DNA from: Batillaria attramentaria
Taxonomy: Eukaryota; Mollusca; Gastropoda; Batillariidae
DNA: 64,000 bases
Reading direction: 5' to 3'
Assembly (NCBI GenBank): GCA_018292915.2
Contig: JACVVK020000285.1
Location: 157,001-221,000 of the forward strand
Position 1 is the first letter of the stretch. Each line of letters begins with the position of its first letter. A model generated the notes under the pieces. The model was not told the DNA's origin and did not search any database. It saw only the letters and a program-made list of their open reading frames with translations. The position numbers were made by a program, and so were the translations under genes. This document shows positions 9,483 through 19,065 of the stretch, piece after piece.

Positions 9483-9990
9483 TGTATCACTCCTGGTTTT
9501 CTATAGGAATGGCCTCCCCTGTCCAATGATGAATTAAGGGAAGCACACGATCCCTCCTGTGAGGGATTTTTCACTGCATAGACTGTCAGTGATAACTTTC
9601 CTTCCTGGTCATGCATGGCTGTTGCCTGTCAGCTTATTTTTGATGGAGCACACAATGCTGCCGCCAATGTACTGGAGTATGTCTCTTTCCTCGCTTGTCA
9701 CAGTGTCCGGTTTGGCGTCTGTGGCTGCTGTAGTCTGGTCATAGTTGATTGTTTTTTTCAGGTGTTCAAAAATTGTCAGGCATAGTAAAAAATATGTCAC
9801 CTGATGTCATGCCAAACTCCATCGAGTGAGGAATTTTCACTTGCAGTGTTTGGTGAAAGTTGGCTGTAGCTCGTTCAACTGCAGCACTTGGAAAACGGCC
9901 TCTTGGCACAAGGCAAGTCTGAAGGAATGTGAACTTTTGATGGGAATCCAGTTTACCTAGAGAACAGAAAAAAAAAAAAAACGTTTGCAA
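9483..9990 (-). pseudogene. TE-associated protein exon with ILQYIGGSIVCSI motif, block 1
   Basis: Antisense frames cover KLDSHQKFTFLQTCLVPRG, a middle segment (HSMEFGMTSGDIFFTMPDNF) and ERDILQYIGGSIVCSIKNK. A YIGG-like motif before a Cys-containing helix also occurs in the antisense gene at 30771-31547 (VLVYIAGYIAFKL). The block 2 homologue is at 15208-15690. The middle is broken by a 1-bp indel. I do not recognise the family beyond its association with transposases. Confidence 0.4.
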
Positions 9991-10100
9991 TACTGTACAT
10001 GTAAAAAAAAAACAAAAAAAAGTTCACTTCATTTTTTTTTCAAAAGCTGTGGTCCATTCTTTTGTTCTTGTTGATGAATTGATATTATATGTACCAGATT

Positions 10101-10172
<72 letters not shown>
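10101..10172. repeat. CA/TA/TG compound microsatellite, block 1
   Basis: (AC)n-(AT)n-(GT)n tract; its block 2 counterpart (15805-15898) has a much longer CA part and shorter AT part, showing length divergence since the duplication. Confidence 0.95.
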
Positions 10173-10279
10173 TATGCATATGTTAGTGTATAATTATGCA
10201 CTTGTTAATGTTCATTCATACTACGTAAGTTAAATGACATGAAGCTTCATTAGAATGCAGTACAACATTCTTTCCAACC

Positions 10280-10299
10280 ATCAACGGGGGAGGACCCCC
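10280..10299 (+). mobile_element. Scar of a deleted I-like insertion
   Basis: About 19 bp (CGGGGGAGGACCCCCCTTG) matching the first bases of the insertion at 16011-16444 in block 2, followed at once by a GT repeat. The remaining about 415 bp of that insertion is absent, so block 1 appears to have lost it by deletion into the GT tract. Confidence 0.65.
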
Positions 10300-10329
10300 C
10301 TTGTGTGTGTGTGTGTGTGTGTGACAATA

Positions 10330-10580
10330 CGGGTGCTGGATGATGGCGACAACGCCACACACATCACCACAAGTTTGAAGGGGATAGTTCAGGCACATCA
10401 CGGAGCACACATACCTGCCGTTGCATGGATGGTGGGCTAACAACATGCACGTTGGATGTAGAACCCCACACCCCAGGAAGTGGAGATAGGGGTTCATTTC
10501 CGTCCTGAGACCCTCTGACATGTCCCATCCCAGGCTGTCGCAGTACAGCCGTGTTGGGGCCTCCCGCTTCTGTATGTCAA
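10330..10580 (-). pseudogene. Conserved unknown segment, block 1
   Basis: An antisense frame (MSEGLRTEMNPYLHFLGCG, MLLAHHPCNGRYVCSVMC) is kept open and similar in block 2 (16500-16813). The block 2 version extends further upstream (GRYFPLGPPVLWNPLAVAVVD). Coding status is uncertain; similarity between blocks could reflect recent duplication only. Confidence 0.25.
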
Positions 10581-10589
10581 CCACAGCAA

Positions 10590-10990
10590 CAGGGAAATAG
10601 CTTCATCAAATAGGGCTTCAGCCCGAAAGCGTCGTCGCCAACTATGAAGTGAGGCACGAGGTGATTCCTGCCTGGAAGGGGTTTCGGTCCTGGGATGCCT
10701 AGTGTTTTGTTTTCCAGCCCTTAGTAGAGCGAAGAATCCCGAAAAACTCCGGCATCCCCAGCCCGGCCATTGCAGCCAACACTGAACCAAATGATCTGTA
10801 GTCGGCATCCACCAATGCCAGAAGAATGATGCTGTGGTAGTTTGCATAGTTGTAGTAGTCAGATCCTCTCCCAGATGACACTATCTGAGTATTTCAATGT
10901 GTGTCCCATTGATGGCACCAGTGCAGTTGGGAAACTGCCACCTTGTCTCAAACTCTGAGTTGATTTGATTTGTCTGCTTCAATTTCTGGA
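10590..10990 (-). pseudogene. Harbinger-type transposase fragment, copy 2
   Basis: Same DDE-domain piece as 2643-2999 and 17130-17570, with GRGSDYYNYANYHSIILLALVDADY and GLGMPEFFGILR in shifted frames (several indels). Its antisense upstream edge at about 10990 abuts the piggyBac fragment. Broken. Confidence 0.8.
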
Positions 10991-11645
10991 ACAGCCAGAC
11001 ACTTGGGGGAAAAAATGTCTGTTTACGGTGTAGAACTGTCCTTGAATTGTATGTGTCAGGTCCAACACAACACGAGATGATAACGGGACACGCCGATTTT
11101 CACCATCATCACCTGTTTCCCCCTTCCCCGTGTATACCTGGAACTCATTTGCGTAGCCGTTTTGAGGATCAGCCTGCATCCACACTTTCATTTCATACAT
11201 AGTGGGTTTTGCGGGTAAATACTGGCGAATACCCAGTCGTCCACGGAAGGTGACTATTGCCTCATCCACACTTGTCTCAGGGTGCGGATTGAAGGAAGTG
11301 AGACAAGTGTGGGATATAGTTTCGAGGAGAGGTTTGACGTGGTGTAGTTTGTCGTGGCCGCCCTGTCCTCGAGGGGGGTTAGTTTCTCGATTGTTGCAGT
11401 GGAGGTACAGAGAGATCTTTTCGAACCTCTCTCGGCACATTATGTCTGCAACTTTCAGCCCCCGAACAACCAGTGCGTGCTCCAATACATGTCAAGTTGT
11501 GGGACCTGAATGATATCATATCATATGTAAACTCGCATACCCAGGTAAGCTCGTAGCTCTGTTTCAGTCACGGGGCCCCATCGGGGATCTGCGTTCTCGG
11601 CGTATCTCTGGTCGGCATACCTGTTGGTCTCCACAACCACTTTTT
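10991..11645 (-). pseudogene. piggyBac-type transposase fragment, copy 1
   Basis: Antisense frame with VADIMCRERFEKISLYLHCNN, TSVDEAIVTFRGRLGIRQYLPAKPTMYEMKVWM, GYANEFQVYTGKGE and the downstream TIQGQFYTVN. These are hallmarks of the piggyBac DDD domain: first Asp in SVDEA, a GR-x-R-QYLPxKP motif and the Y-x-VN approach to a later Asp. The N-terminal side is cut at 11645 by an antisense RT fragment. The intact-frame part is better preserved than in copy 2, which has indels here. Confidence 0.85.
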
Positions 11646-12481
11646 CGATAGAGGCGAAGGACTGTGCGATCTGCACCCCAATCGGTACGGCCCACTACTT
11701 TAAGAAGGTCAAGAGCTTTCTGACATGAGGACTTTAAATATTTGATGTGGCTTAAGAAGCTGAGTTTTTGGTCAAAGATCACCCCAAGGAATTTGGCTTC
11801 TTTGACAACTCTTACAGGGTTGCTGGCTAGAGAAATGTTAGGATCAGGGAAAGGGCCTCGTTGTTTTGTGGAGTGCATGCAGACTGTTTTAGACGGGGAA
11901 AACTTAAAACCATTCTCGGCGACCACGCCTGGACGCTGTTAACACACAGCTGTAACTGACGTTCTACCCGGTGGAGGGAGCTACCCCTAACACACAAGGC
12001 AAAATCGTCAACAAAAAGAGTCTGTGCCCTTAGTCACAGCTTTCACAATGTCATTGATTTTGATGCTAAAAAGGACTGGGGATAGGATGCTGCCTTGCGG
12101 GACGTCCATCTCCTGCTCAAACGAGTCTGAGAGGGTGGAGCCCACACGCACTTTGAATGAACGACCAGATAAAAATTGTTGTATGAACGTCGGAAGCAAA
12201 CCGCGGAAGCCCAGTTCATGTAAGTCAGACATGATCCCGTGCTTCCACGTGGTATCGTACGCCTTCTCAAGATCAAAGAAAATAGTTAAAACATCTCTAA
12301 TGAAGGTTTCAAACCTGACTAGGTGATCTAAAGTACTACGGCCCTTTCTAAAACCACACTGAAGATCAGTGAGTAGTCCCTTGGATTCAAGAACCCAGAC
12401 TAAACGAGAGTTGACAAGCCTCTCCATAGTTTTACAAAGGCAACTAGTTAGAGCTATTGGGCGATAGTTGCCCGGGTCTGA
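11646..12481 (-). mobile_element. Antisense internal RT fragment of I-like ORF2
   Basis: Reads antisense as the ORF2 region from NYRPIALTSC through MERLVNSRLVWVLES, FFDLEKAYDTTW, GVPQGSILSP-like (here DVPQGSILSP) to the TDWG-ADRTV region. The FVDD catalytic segment is disrupted by a deletion near 12020 and other indels. It lacks both element ends and shows no clear target duplication, and it replaces the junction between block 1 (piggyBac) and block 2 (BESS). It is more diverged than copies A-E (for example KGLLTDLQCGFRKGRS), so it is older or another subfamily. Confidence 0.85.
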
Positions 12482-13030
12482 AGGGACAGTTTCTTTTGTT
12501 CATCATACACCAATTTACAAATCTGAAACCTCAGAGATTCCTTCACATCACCTGGCAGCTTTTGACACCTTGTAAGCCATCATTTTAAAGAAGTGGTCAT
12601 TTTTGGCGGTGTCCGGATCAACTGCTCTTGTTTCACGTCTCCTGTTTGCAATCGATTGAAGCACTCGTAGGGCCTCCTCTGCAGGATCAGGTTTCCTCCG
12701 TTTATTTGGGGCAGCTGTACGTGTCAAGAGCTTCTCCCTCAAACTGGTGTACAGCAATGTCCAGGATACGCCTTGAAGCATTATTCTGTGACATCCCATT
12801 TTGTGACTTGGGAGCAGAATGATCACATTCACGATGATCAGGTGCAGAATGGTGGCGCCGATGCACTGGAATGGAATTAGGTCCCACCCTTTCAGAAGTT
12901 GAGGACATGATTTCAACAGGAGACGCAGAACGTGGACGTTGAGATGACGGATGTGCTGTCATACCCACTCTGTGCATGAGCAGACCCAGGTCACCTTGCG
13001 GAGATTGCTCTTCCTGCTGGCTCTGCATTA
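12482..13030 (-). pseudogene. MADF/BESS-type protein fragment, block 2
   Basis: Antisense, the sequence encodes PDPAEEALRVLQSIANRR then DHFFKMMAYKVSK, and after a one-base shift LPGDVKESLRFQICKLVYDEQKK: a BESS-like motif (acidic start, FF, hydrophobic heptads, LRFQICKLV). Upstream (to about 13000) is a Ser/Pro/Arg-rich linker. BESS motifs lie at the C-terminus of MADF-domain proteins encoded by Harbinger elements. A frameshift after AYKVSK and the nearby inserted tail remnant indicate decay. Confidence 0.55.
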
Positions 13031-13130
13031 GTCTTTGTTGCTTGTGCGGCTTGAAGCCTTAAATAACTGCGTAACATAATAAATCTTTTGATAAAGAGCC
13101 TTGCACAGTGTGACTTTACTGTGGCTTCCT
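12933..13130 (+). repeat. 198-bp direct repeat, left copy
   Basis: Starts TGGACGTTGAGATGACGG and ends GTGGCTTCCT; repeated almost exactly at 13463-13660. The two copies bracket the retroelement fragment 13131-13462. Block 1 has one copy (about 8023-8216) and no insertion. Confidence 0.9.
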
Positions 13131-13462
13131 GTCGACCTAATCGGCGCGAGGAGACGGTCCTTAGCCGGCTCCATATTGGGCATACCCACATCACACATTC
13201 ACATAGCTTGAAAGGGGAAGGACCCCCCATGGTGTGTCCCTTGTCATGAGCCGTTCACTGTCTATCATTTCCTGATCTCGTGCGTAGATCTCGCCCATCT
13301 ATCCGTGCAGACTCGCTGAGGGTGCTGTTCAGGGATGTCCCCCCTGACAGCATCTTCAGTTTCCTGAAAGAGTCTAACCTATTTCATAAAATATAGTCTT
13401 AATATAACACAATCTGTGATATTGTTCTTAGTCCTGAAGAAAATAATCTTGCACTGCATCTC
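13131..13462 (+). mobile_element. I-like ORF2 3' fragment lacking its tail
   Basis: Starts at the ORF2 segment RPNRREETVLSRLHIGHT (shifted frames), passes the CxxC...HxxxxC region and the stop, and ends in the 3' UTR before the hairpin and TAAC tail. It is truncated at both ends and flanked by 198-bp direct repeats, so ordinary target-primed insertion does not explain it. Confidence 0.85.
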
Positions 13463-13660
13463 TGGACGTTGAGATGACGGATGTGCTGTCATACCCACTC
13501 TGTGCATGAGCAGACCCAGGTCACCTTGCGGAGATCGCTCTTCCTGCTGGCTCTGCAATAGTCTTTGTTGCTTGTGCGGCTTGAAGCCTTAAATAACTGC
13601 GTAACATAATAAATCTTTTGATAAAGAGCCTTGCACAGTGTGACTTTACTGTGGCTTCCT
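13463..13660 (+). repeat. 198-bp direct repeat, right copy
   Basis: Right-hand partner of 12933-13130, with only a few base differences (for example GAGATCGCTC versus GAGATTGCTC). Confidence 0.9.
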
Positions 13661-13800
13661 TAAAATGCAGTAGACTGGACCGATTTTGATCTTGTTTTTT
13701 GTATAAAGGCGCTACATGGTTGTGTCTTCGCCACTAATACACTAACACAAATTAACCCTAACATTGAAATCAAGTTTTATATGACTGACCAAATCCCATC

Positions 13801-14010
13801 CCTACCTGAATTGTTTCTTCCCCCACCCCTTCAACTTGTCCCTGACTGATTTAATATGTCTATGTTTGAGAATAGAGGTGGCCGGGAAAAAGGCGTCCAG
13901 GATCTGCTGTAGTTGTGCTGAAGTGAAGCCCCTCGCCCCTTCCCCCCCGGGATGCGCCAAAAAAAAACTTGTGCAGGACCTTCAGTTCCCTCACTGTTCA
14001 CGTATTTATT
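13801..14010 (-). pseudogene. SANT/Myb-like exon fragment, block 2
   Basis: Counterpart of 8437-8625, with extra A bases near 13963 that disrupt the frame. The next 60 bp (14010-14075) are absent from block 1. Confidence 0.35.
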
Positions 14011-14649
14011 GGATCTTTCAGGAATGCCATCGCTAACAGAATGAGCAGAAACCTCATTTCAACCGAATACATTTTTTGTATGTAATTACATCTGGTTTTC
14101 ATTAGTGCACCTTAAATTTTAATGACACCAAGTGAGGACTAACCAACAATGAACTTCGAGTATAGGATTCAATAAAACCACACGCCTCTGTGTCACTCCT
14201 GAATAATTGATGCGTAAAAGATAAACGTGTGCAGCTAGAATAAAACCCAGCTTCATCCCCTGCGGCAACTGACCAGTACGTAAAAAGCTATTACCCACCA
14301 CTACACAACGAACTACGTACAACCGGCACTATCACTACCTGACCCCGCCCCAACACAGAGCCTAGCGACAGACAACACAAGAGCACGTTAATGCATCTGT
14401 AGAGGCAGAGACTGTCCACACTGGTGGTGTATTCTTATTTTGGAAAAACAAAAACAAAAAAAAAAACCAGCATGCTTTCCAGAATGTCTTCCTTTTCTTC
14501 TTCACTCGCAAGACACTTGTATGTGCACGAATAGAATGTAGATGTTTTATCATGGTGGTTATTGATGGTAATAGTAAATACATGCACCCATGAACTTCTC
14601 ACAGGCACTGACGTTGTCACTGTGACATCTAAACTGCATCTCCATAACA

Positions 14650-14860
14650 TGTATCAGTCCTGGTTTTCTATAGGAATGGCCTCCCCTATCCAGTGATGAA
14701 TTAAGGGAAGCACATGATCCCTCCTGTGAGGGTTTTTCACTGCATAGACTGTCAGTGATAACTTTCCTTCCTGGTCATGGCTGTTGCCTATCAGCTTATT
14801 TTTAATGGAGCACACAATGCTGCCGCCAATGTACTGGAGTATGTCTCTTTCCTCGCTTGT
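14650..14860 (+). repeat. 211-bp direct repeat, left copy
   Basis: Begins TGTATCAGTCCTGG and ends CCTCGCTTGT. The partner is 15208-15418, the same length with about four substitutions. Together they flank the retroelement 14861-15207. Confidence 0.9.
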
Positions 14861-15207
14861 CCGTGCATAGATCTTGCCGAGACTCGTGACAAGTTTTATT
14901 CTGTTGACTCATTGAAGGTGTTGTTCAGGGACGTCCCCCCTGACAACATCTTCAATTTCTTGAAAGAAGTCAACCTCTTTTATAAAATATAGTCTTTCAG
15001 CCTAACATAATCTGTGATATTGTTTTTAGTCTGGAAGAATACAACCTTGAGCAGGATCTCATTTAAGTCTCACAAATTCTTAATAATATATTTACATCAT
15101 GTTTTAAGCTAGCCCTTTTATGTTTTAAAGGACCTGGCAGGATGGGACTGTGCGAGCCGCGAAATAGTCTTTGTTGCTTGCGCGGCGTTAAGCCCTAAAT
15201 AACTAAC
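14861..15207 (+). mobile_element. 5'-truncated I-like copy between 211-bp repeats
   Basis: 347 bp from the ORF2 C-terminus (DLAETRDKFYSVDSLKVLF region) through the stop, type II 3' UTR, hairpin and TAAC tail. Its 3' junction equals that of 9213-9482 in block 1. Flanking duplication is 211 bp instead of the 11-17 bp seen for the other copies. Confidence 0.88.
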
Positions 15208-15690
15208 TGTATCAGTCCTGGTTTTCTATAGGAATGGCCTCCCCTGTCCAATGATGAATTAAGGGAAGCACACGATCCCTCCTGTGAGGGTTTTTCACTG
15301 CATAGACTGTCAGTGATAACTTTCCTTCCTGGTCATGGCTGTTGCCTGTCAGCTTATTTTTAATGGAGCACACAATGCTGCCGCCAATGTACTGGAGTAT
15401 GTCTCTTTCCTCGCTTGTCACAGTGTCCGGTTTGGAGTCTGTAGCTGCTGTAGTCTGGTCATAGTTGATTGTTTTTCAGGTGTTCAAAAATTGTCAGGCA
15501 TAGTAAAAAATATGTCACCTGATGTCATGCCAAACTCCTCCATCGAGTGAGGAATTTTCACTTGCAGTGTTTGGTGAAAGTTGGCTGTAGCTCGTTCAGC
15601 TGCAGAACTTGGAAAACGGCCTCTTGGCACAAGGCAAGTCTGAAGGAATGTGAACTTTTCATGGGAATCCAGTTTACCTAGAGAACAGAA
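15208..15690 (-). pseudogene. TE-associated exon with YIGG motif, block 2
   Basis: Homologue of 9483-9990: antisense TSEERDILQYIGGSIVCSIKNKL and SHEKFTFLQTCLVPRGRFP. Its first 211 bp form the right copy of the direct repeat. A partial second copy of the same exon end is therefore present at 14650-14860. Confidence 0.4.
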
Positions 15691-15801
15691 AAAACAAAAA
15701 AACGTTTGCAATACTGTACATGTAAAAAAAAAAAATTTTTTTTTCAAAAGCTGTGGTCCATTCTTTTGTTCTTGTTGATGAATTGGTATTATATGTACCA
15801 G

Positions 15802-15804
<3 letters not shown>

Positions 15805-15878
<74 letters not shown>

Positions 15879-15898
15879 GTGTGTGTGTGTGTGTGTGT
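15805..15898. repeat. CA/TA/TG compound microsatellite, block 2
   Basis: (AC)n of about 64 bp followed by short (AT)n and (GT)n. Expanded relative to block 1. Confidence 0.95.
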
Positions 15899-16010
15899 TT
15901 TGCATATGTTAGTGTATAATTATGCACTTGTTAATGTTCATTCATACTACGTAAGTTAAATGACATGAAGCTTCATTAGAATGCAGTACAACATTCTTTC
16001 CAACCATCAA

Positions 16011-16444
16011 CGGGGGAGGACCCCCCCCCCCCCCCCCCCCCCTTGGTGTATTCCGTGCCATGAGCCATTTACTGTTTCACGTTTTCTAATTTCATGCACG
16101 GATCTCGGTGAGATTCATGACAAGCACTATTCTTCGAACTCACTGAGGGTGCTGTTGAGGGATGTCCCCCCCCCCCCCCTGACAGCATCTTCAGCTTCTT
16201 GAAAGAGTTCAACCTCTTTTATAAAATATAGTCTTTCTTTATAACACAATCTGTGATATTGTTTAAAGTCTTAAAGAAATCAATCTTGTACAGAATCTCA
16301 CTTAAGCTTAACATATTTTTAGTATATATTTACATCGTGTTTTTTCGCGTGCCTTTTATTTTTAATGACCCGGCAGAGAAAGACTAGGTGAGCCGCGAAA
16401 TAGTCTTTGTTGCTTGCGCGGCGTAAATCCCTAATAATATCCAA
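16011..16444 (+). mobile_element. 5'-truncated I-like copy with poly-C expansions
   Basis: Starts at the GEDPPW region of ORF2 and runs to the terminal hairpin (GCCGCGAAATAGTC...GCGCGGC) and a degraded tail. Two C runs (16021-16042 and about 16165-16178) are expanded, shifting the frame. Flanking 15-bp duplication CTTTCCAAC[C/T]ATCAA lies at 15996-16010 and 16445-16459. Block 1 keeps only its first 19 bp. Confidence 0.85.
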
Positions 16445-16459
16445 CTTTCCAACTATCAA

Positions 16460-17130
16460 ATTTGCGCGCGCGCGCATGTGTGTGTGTGTGTGACAATACG
16501 GGTGCTGGATGATGGCGACAACGCCACACACATCACCACAAGTTTGAAGGGGATAGTTCAGGCACATCACGGAACATACATGCCTGTCGTTGTATGGATG
16601 GTGGGCTAACAACATGCACGTTGGATGTAGAGCCCCACACCCCAGGAAGTGGAGAGATGGGTTTATTTCCGTCCTGAGACCCTCTGACATGTCCCATCCC
16701 AAGCTGTCACAGTACAGCAGTGTTGGGGCCTCCCGCTTCTGTATGTCAACCACAGCAACAGCCAGTGGATTCCAGAGCACTGGTGGTCCGAGGGGAAAAT
16801 ACCGCCCGGTCATATGCCCACGTTAACAAAGATGAGGCGCCTGACATCACCCAGGTTCCTCTTCTTTTCAAGGCCCTTGAGGTCATTCAGCGTGGCTGAG
16901 TTTAGGCAGAGTCCGTCTGCTGAGGCTGACGTCCTGTTGAGCCGGTCGAGTACCCATGTCAAGTGGCTTGACAGGAGCCATCCGTTACGCCCCAAACCGC
17001 AGAGTACAGCCAGCTCGTATGGTGTTGAATCTGATAGACACGAAAATGACCAAGTATAGCAGGTATCGGTAGGTGGTATTGCTTTATTCTAGTTGGACTT
17101 GGAGCATACAAACATGACCATTTTGCCACA
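16460..17130 (-). other. Conserved unknown segment, block 2, plus unassigned flank
   Basis: 16500-16813 is the counterpart of 10330-10580 (antisense GRYFPLGPPVLWN, WDMSEGLRTEINPSLHFLGCG). 16814-17130 has no block 1 counterpart in this window; it holds short frames only, so I make no gene call there. Confidence 0.3.
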
Positions 17131-17570
17131 ATTAGCGGGCGGCTGTGTTGCCGACAGCATTATCGTTCTTGCGTGTGCATTTGCCAGAGCCATTGACTGC
17201 CGCCTGTAGACCTGCCAGAGTTTTGGTCATTGTACTCCACCCGCGGCATGGGGTGATTCCTGCCTGGAAGGGGTTTCGCTCCTGGGATGCCAAGTGTTCT
17301 GTTTTCCAGCCCTTGGTAGAGCGAAGAATCCCGAAAAACTCCGGCATCCCCAGCCCGGCCATTGCAGCCAACACTAAACCAAATGATCTGTAGTCGGCAT
17401 CCACCAATGCCAGAAGAATGATGCTGTGGTAGTTTGTATAGTTGTAGTAGTGTCCCAGGTGACACTATTTCAATGTGTTTCCAATCGGTGTTTCCAATCG
17501 ATGGCACCAATGCAGTTGGGAAACTGCCACCTTGTCTCAAAATCTGAGCTGATTTGATTTGTCTCTTTCA
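17131..17570 (-). pseudogene. Harbinger-type transposase fragment, copy 3
   Basis: Antisense pieces IIWFSVGCNGRAGDAGVFRD and QGLENRTLGIPGAKPLPGRN extend this copy about 120 bp further downstream than copy 1. The first-Asp region reads KHIEIVS after a local duplication (TTTCCAATCG repeated near 17477-17505) that destroys the MDG motif. Adjacent piggyBac sequence starts at 17571. Confidence 0.8.
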
Positions 17571-18627
17571 ATTTCTGGTACAGCCAGACACTTGAAAAAA
17601 AATGTCTGTGTTTACGGTGTAGAACTGTCCTTGAATTGTATGTGTCAGGTCCAACACAACACGAGATGATAACGGGACACGCCGATTTTCACCATCATCA
17701 CCTGTTTCCCCCTTCCCCGTGTATACCTGGAACTCATTTGCGTGGCCGTTTTGAGGATCAGCCTGCATCCACACTTTGATTCTATACATAGTGGGTTTTG
17801 CGGGTAAATACTGGCGAAAACCCAGTCGTCCACGGAAGGCGACCATTGCCTCGTCCTCGTCTCAGGGTGCGGATTGTAGGAAGTGAGACAAGTGTGGGAT
17901 ATTTTTTCGAGGAGAGGTCTGAAGTAGTTTAGTGTAGTTTGTCGTGGCCGCCCTGTCCTCGAGGGGGGTTGGTTTCTCGATTGTTGCAGTGGAGGTACAG
18001 AGAGATCTTCTCGAACCTCTCTCGGCACATTATGTCTGCAACTTTCAGGCACCCAAACAACCAGTCCATGCTCCAATACATGTCAGCGTGGGGAACCTGA
18101 ATGATATGTACAACTCGCATATCCAGGTAAGCTCGTAGCTCTGTTTCAGTCACGGGGCTCCATCGGGGTTCTGGTTTGTCGTCGTATCTCTGGTCGGCAT
18201 ACCTGTTGGTCTCCACAACCACTTTTTCGATCAGTTCTGGAGTAAAAACCTTTTCGAAAAAGTCATTCTCATTCTTTTCTGCCCCAAGTTGAAACGTTGC
18301 ACCAGGCTGAGGGCCAGTAAAAGCGGGTGGAAGACAGATTTTCCATCCACCTATGCGCACGTGGTGGCAGTGGTGACAGACGCTGGGGCATTGCTTCGTC
18401 ATCGTCTCCTTCTCCCGATGAAAAAGTGATGTCAGACATCTCGATTTCATCATCAACATCGTCATTTTCCGCTCTTATAACTGCGTTAGCTAGATCAGCT
18501 TTTGTAAAACCGGCAAAATCCTCTTCTTCACTGTCACTGGCTAATTTGTTGCTTGCGCGGCGTAAAGCTCTAAATAACTGTCACTGGCTGACAGATTCTC
18601 GTAGTGCTCGGCACCAGCGTCGTCCAT
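17571..18627 (-). pseudogene. piggyBac-type transposase, N-terminal two thirds
   Basis: Antisense ATG at 18625-18627 starts MDDAGAEHYENLSAS, with a long acidic N-terminus (DDDVDDEIEMSD-like composition), then FFEKVFTPELIEKVVVETNRYAD, WSPVTETELRAYLDM, RERFEKISLYLHCNN, a damaged DEA motif, RGRLGFRQYLPAKPTMY, and GQFYTVNTDIFF. piggyBac enzymes cut and paste at TTAA using a DDD triad; here the third Asp region and Cys-rich C-terminus are gone and the end is joined to the Harbinger fragment. A 36-bp retro-insertion splits the N-terminus and several indels break the frame. Confidence 0.85.
18543..18578 (+). mobile_element. 36-bp insertion of the I-like 3' terminus
   Basis: Only AATTTGTTGCTTGCGCGGCG plus GTTAAG-like and TAAATAAC sequence, flanked by an 11-bp duplication TGTCACTGGCT (18532-18542, 18579-18589). 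It contains only the right arm of the hairpin. It interrupts the acidic N-terminus of the antisense piggyBac gene without changing its phase (36+11 = 47 bp does change it). Confidence 0.85.
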
Positions 18628-18659
18628 TGTTTCAGGCAAGTGATTTCGCAATGGCTGCG

Positions 18660-19065
18660 CAAGTTTGATAGCATGGGACACCGCTTTCCCCTCAACCAAC
18701 CACCACAAACCTTACATCAACAGAAACCTCAAACTTAGGCCCCTGGCTCCACATGGAGCATAGGCCATCGATTACGGTTTGTTGCTGTCGATGCTTCTGT
18801 AACTTTGTGTTTTTTACAGGTAGGGCTGTTAACCCTACGCAAACCCGTTTAGCCTCATGGAGAGGTGGTCCACATTCGTCTGACCTCTACCCTTCGACCT
18901 GTCCAGCTTGGGTGACACTGCCAGGAGCATGTGCTCCCGCTGGCATAGTTGGAAAGTTCTCTGGGTCATTGAGGTACACAAGCCACTACCCCACGACAAG
19001 GGGTGGACCATGTAGGGAGAAACCTCAAAGCCTCATCTATATTCATTTGAGAAGCAGTTTCTATT
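18660..19065. other. Unassigned, possible retroelement fragment
   Basis: Contains an open plus-strand frame (RLASWRGGPHSSDLYPSTC...) with no start or splice support. The motif of a short Gly/Pro-rich leader with AGCCTCATGGAGAGG may be repeat-derived. I cannot name it. Confidence 0.25.

Larger units (their letters stand above)
7795..11646. repeat. Tandem segmental duplication, block 1
   Basis: This block and block 2 (12482 to about 18240) share the same ordered components: MADF/BESS exon, SANT-like exon, a 9480-9990-type exon, CA/TA microsatellite, a conserved unknown segment, Harbinger fragment and piggyBac fragment. Alignment by eye is continuous apart from retrotransposon insertions and small indels, with a few percent divergence. 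Sites occupied in one block are empty in the other (8280-8331 is empty at about 13698; 13131-13462 is empty at about 8216), which orders several insertions after the duplication. Confidence 0.8.
12482..18240. repeat. Tandem segmental duplication, block 2
   Basis: Second copy of the block described at 7795-11646, expanded by retrotransposon pieces at 13131-13462, 14861-15207 and 16011-16444. The copies run head to tail, separated by the antisense RT fragment. Confidence 0.8.

Noticed and set aside
15484..15959. Long frames over CA repeats (poly Thr-His, Val-Cys)
   Set aside because: Artefacts of dinucleotide repeats.
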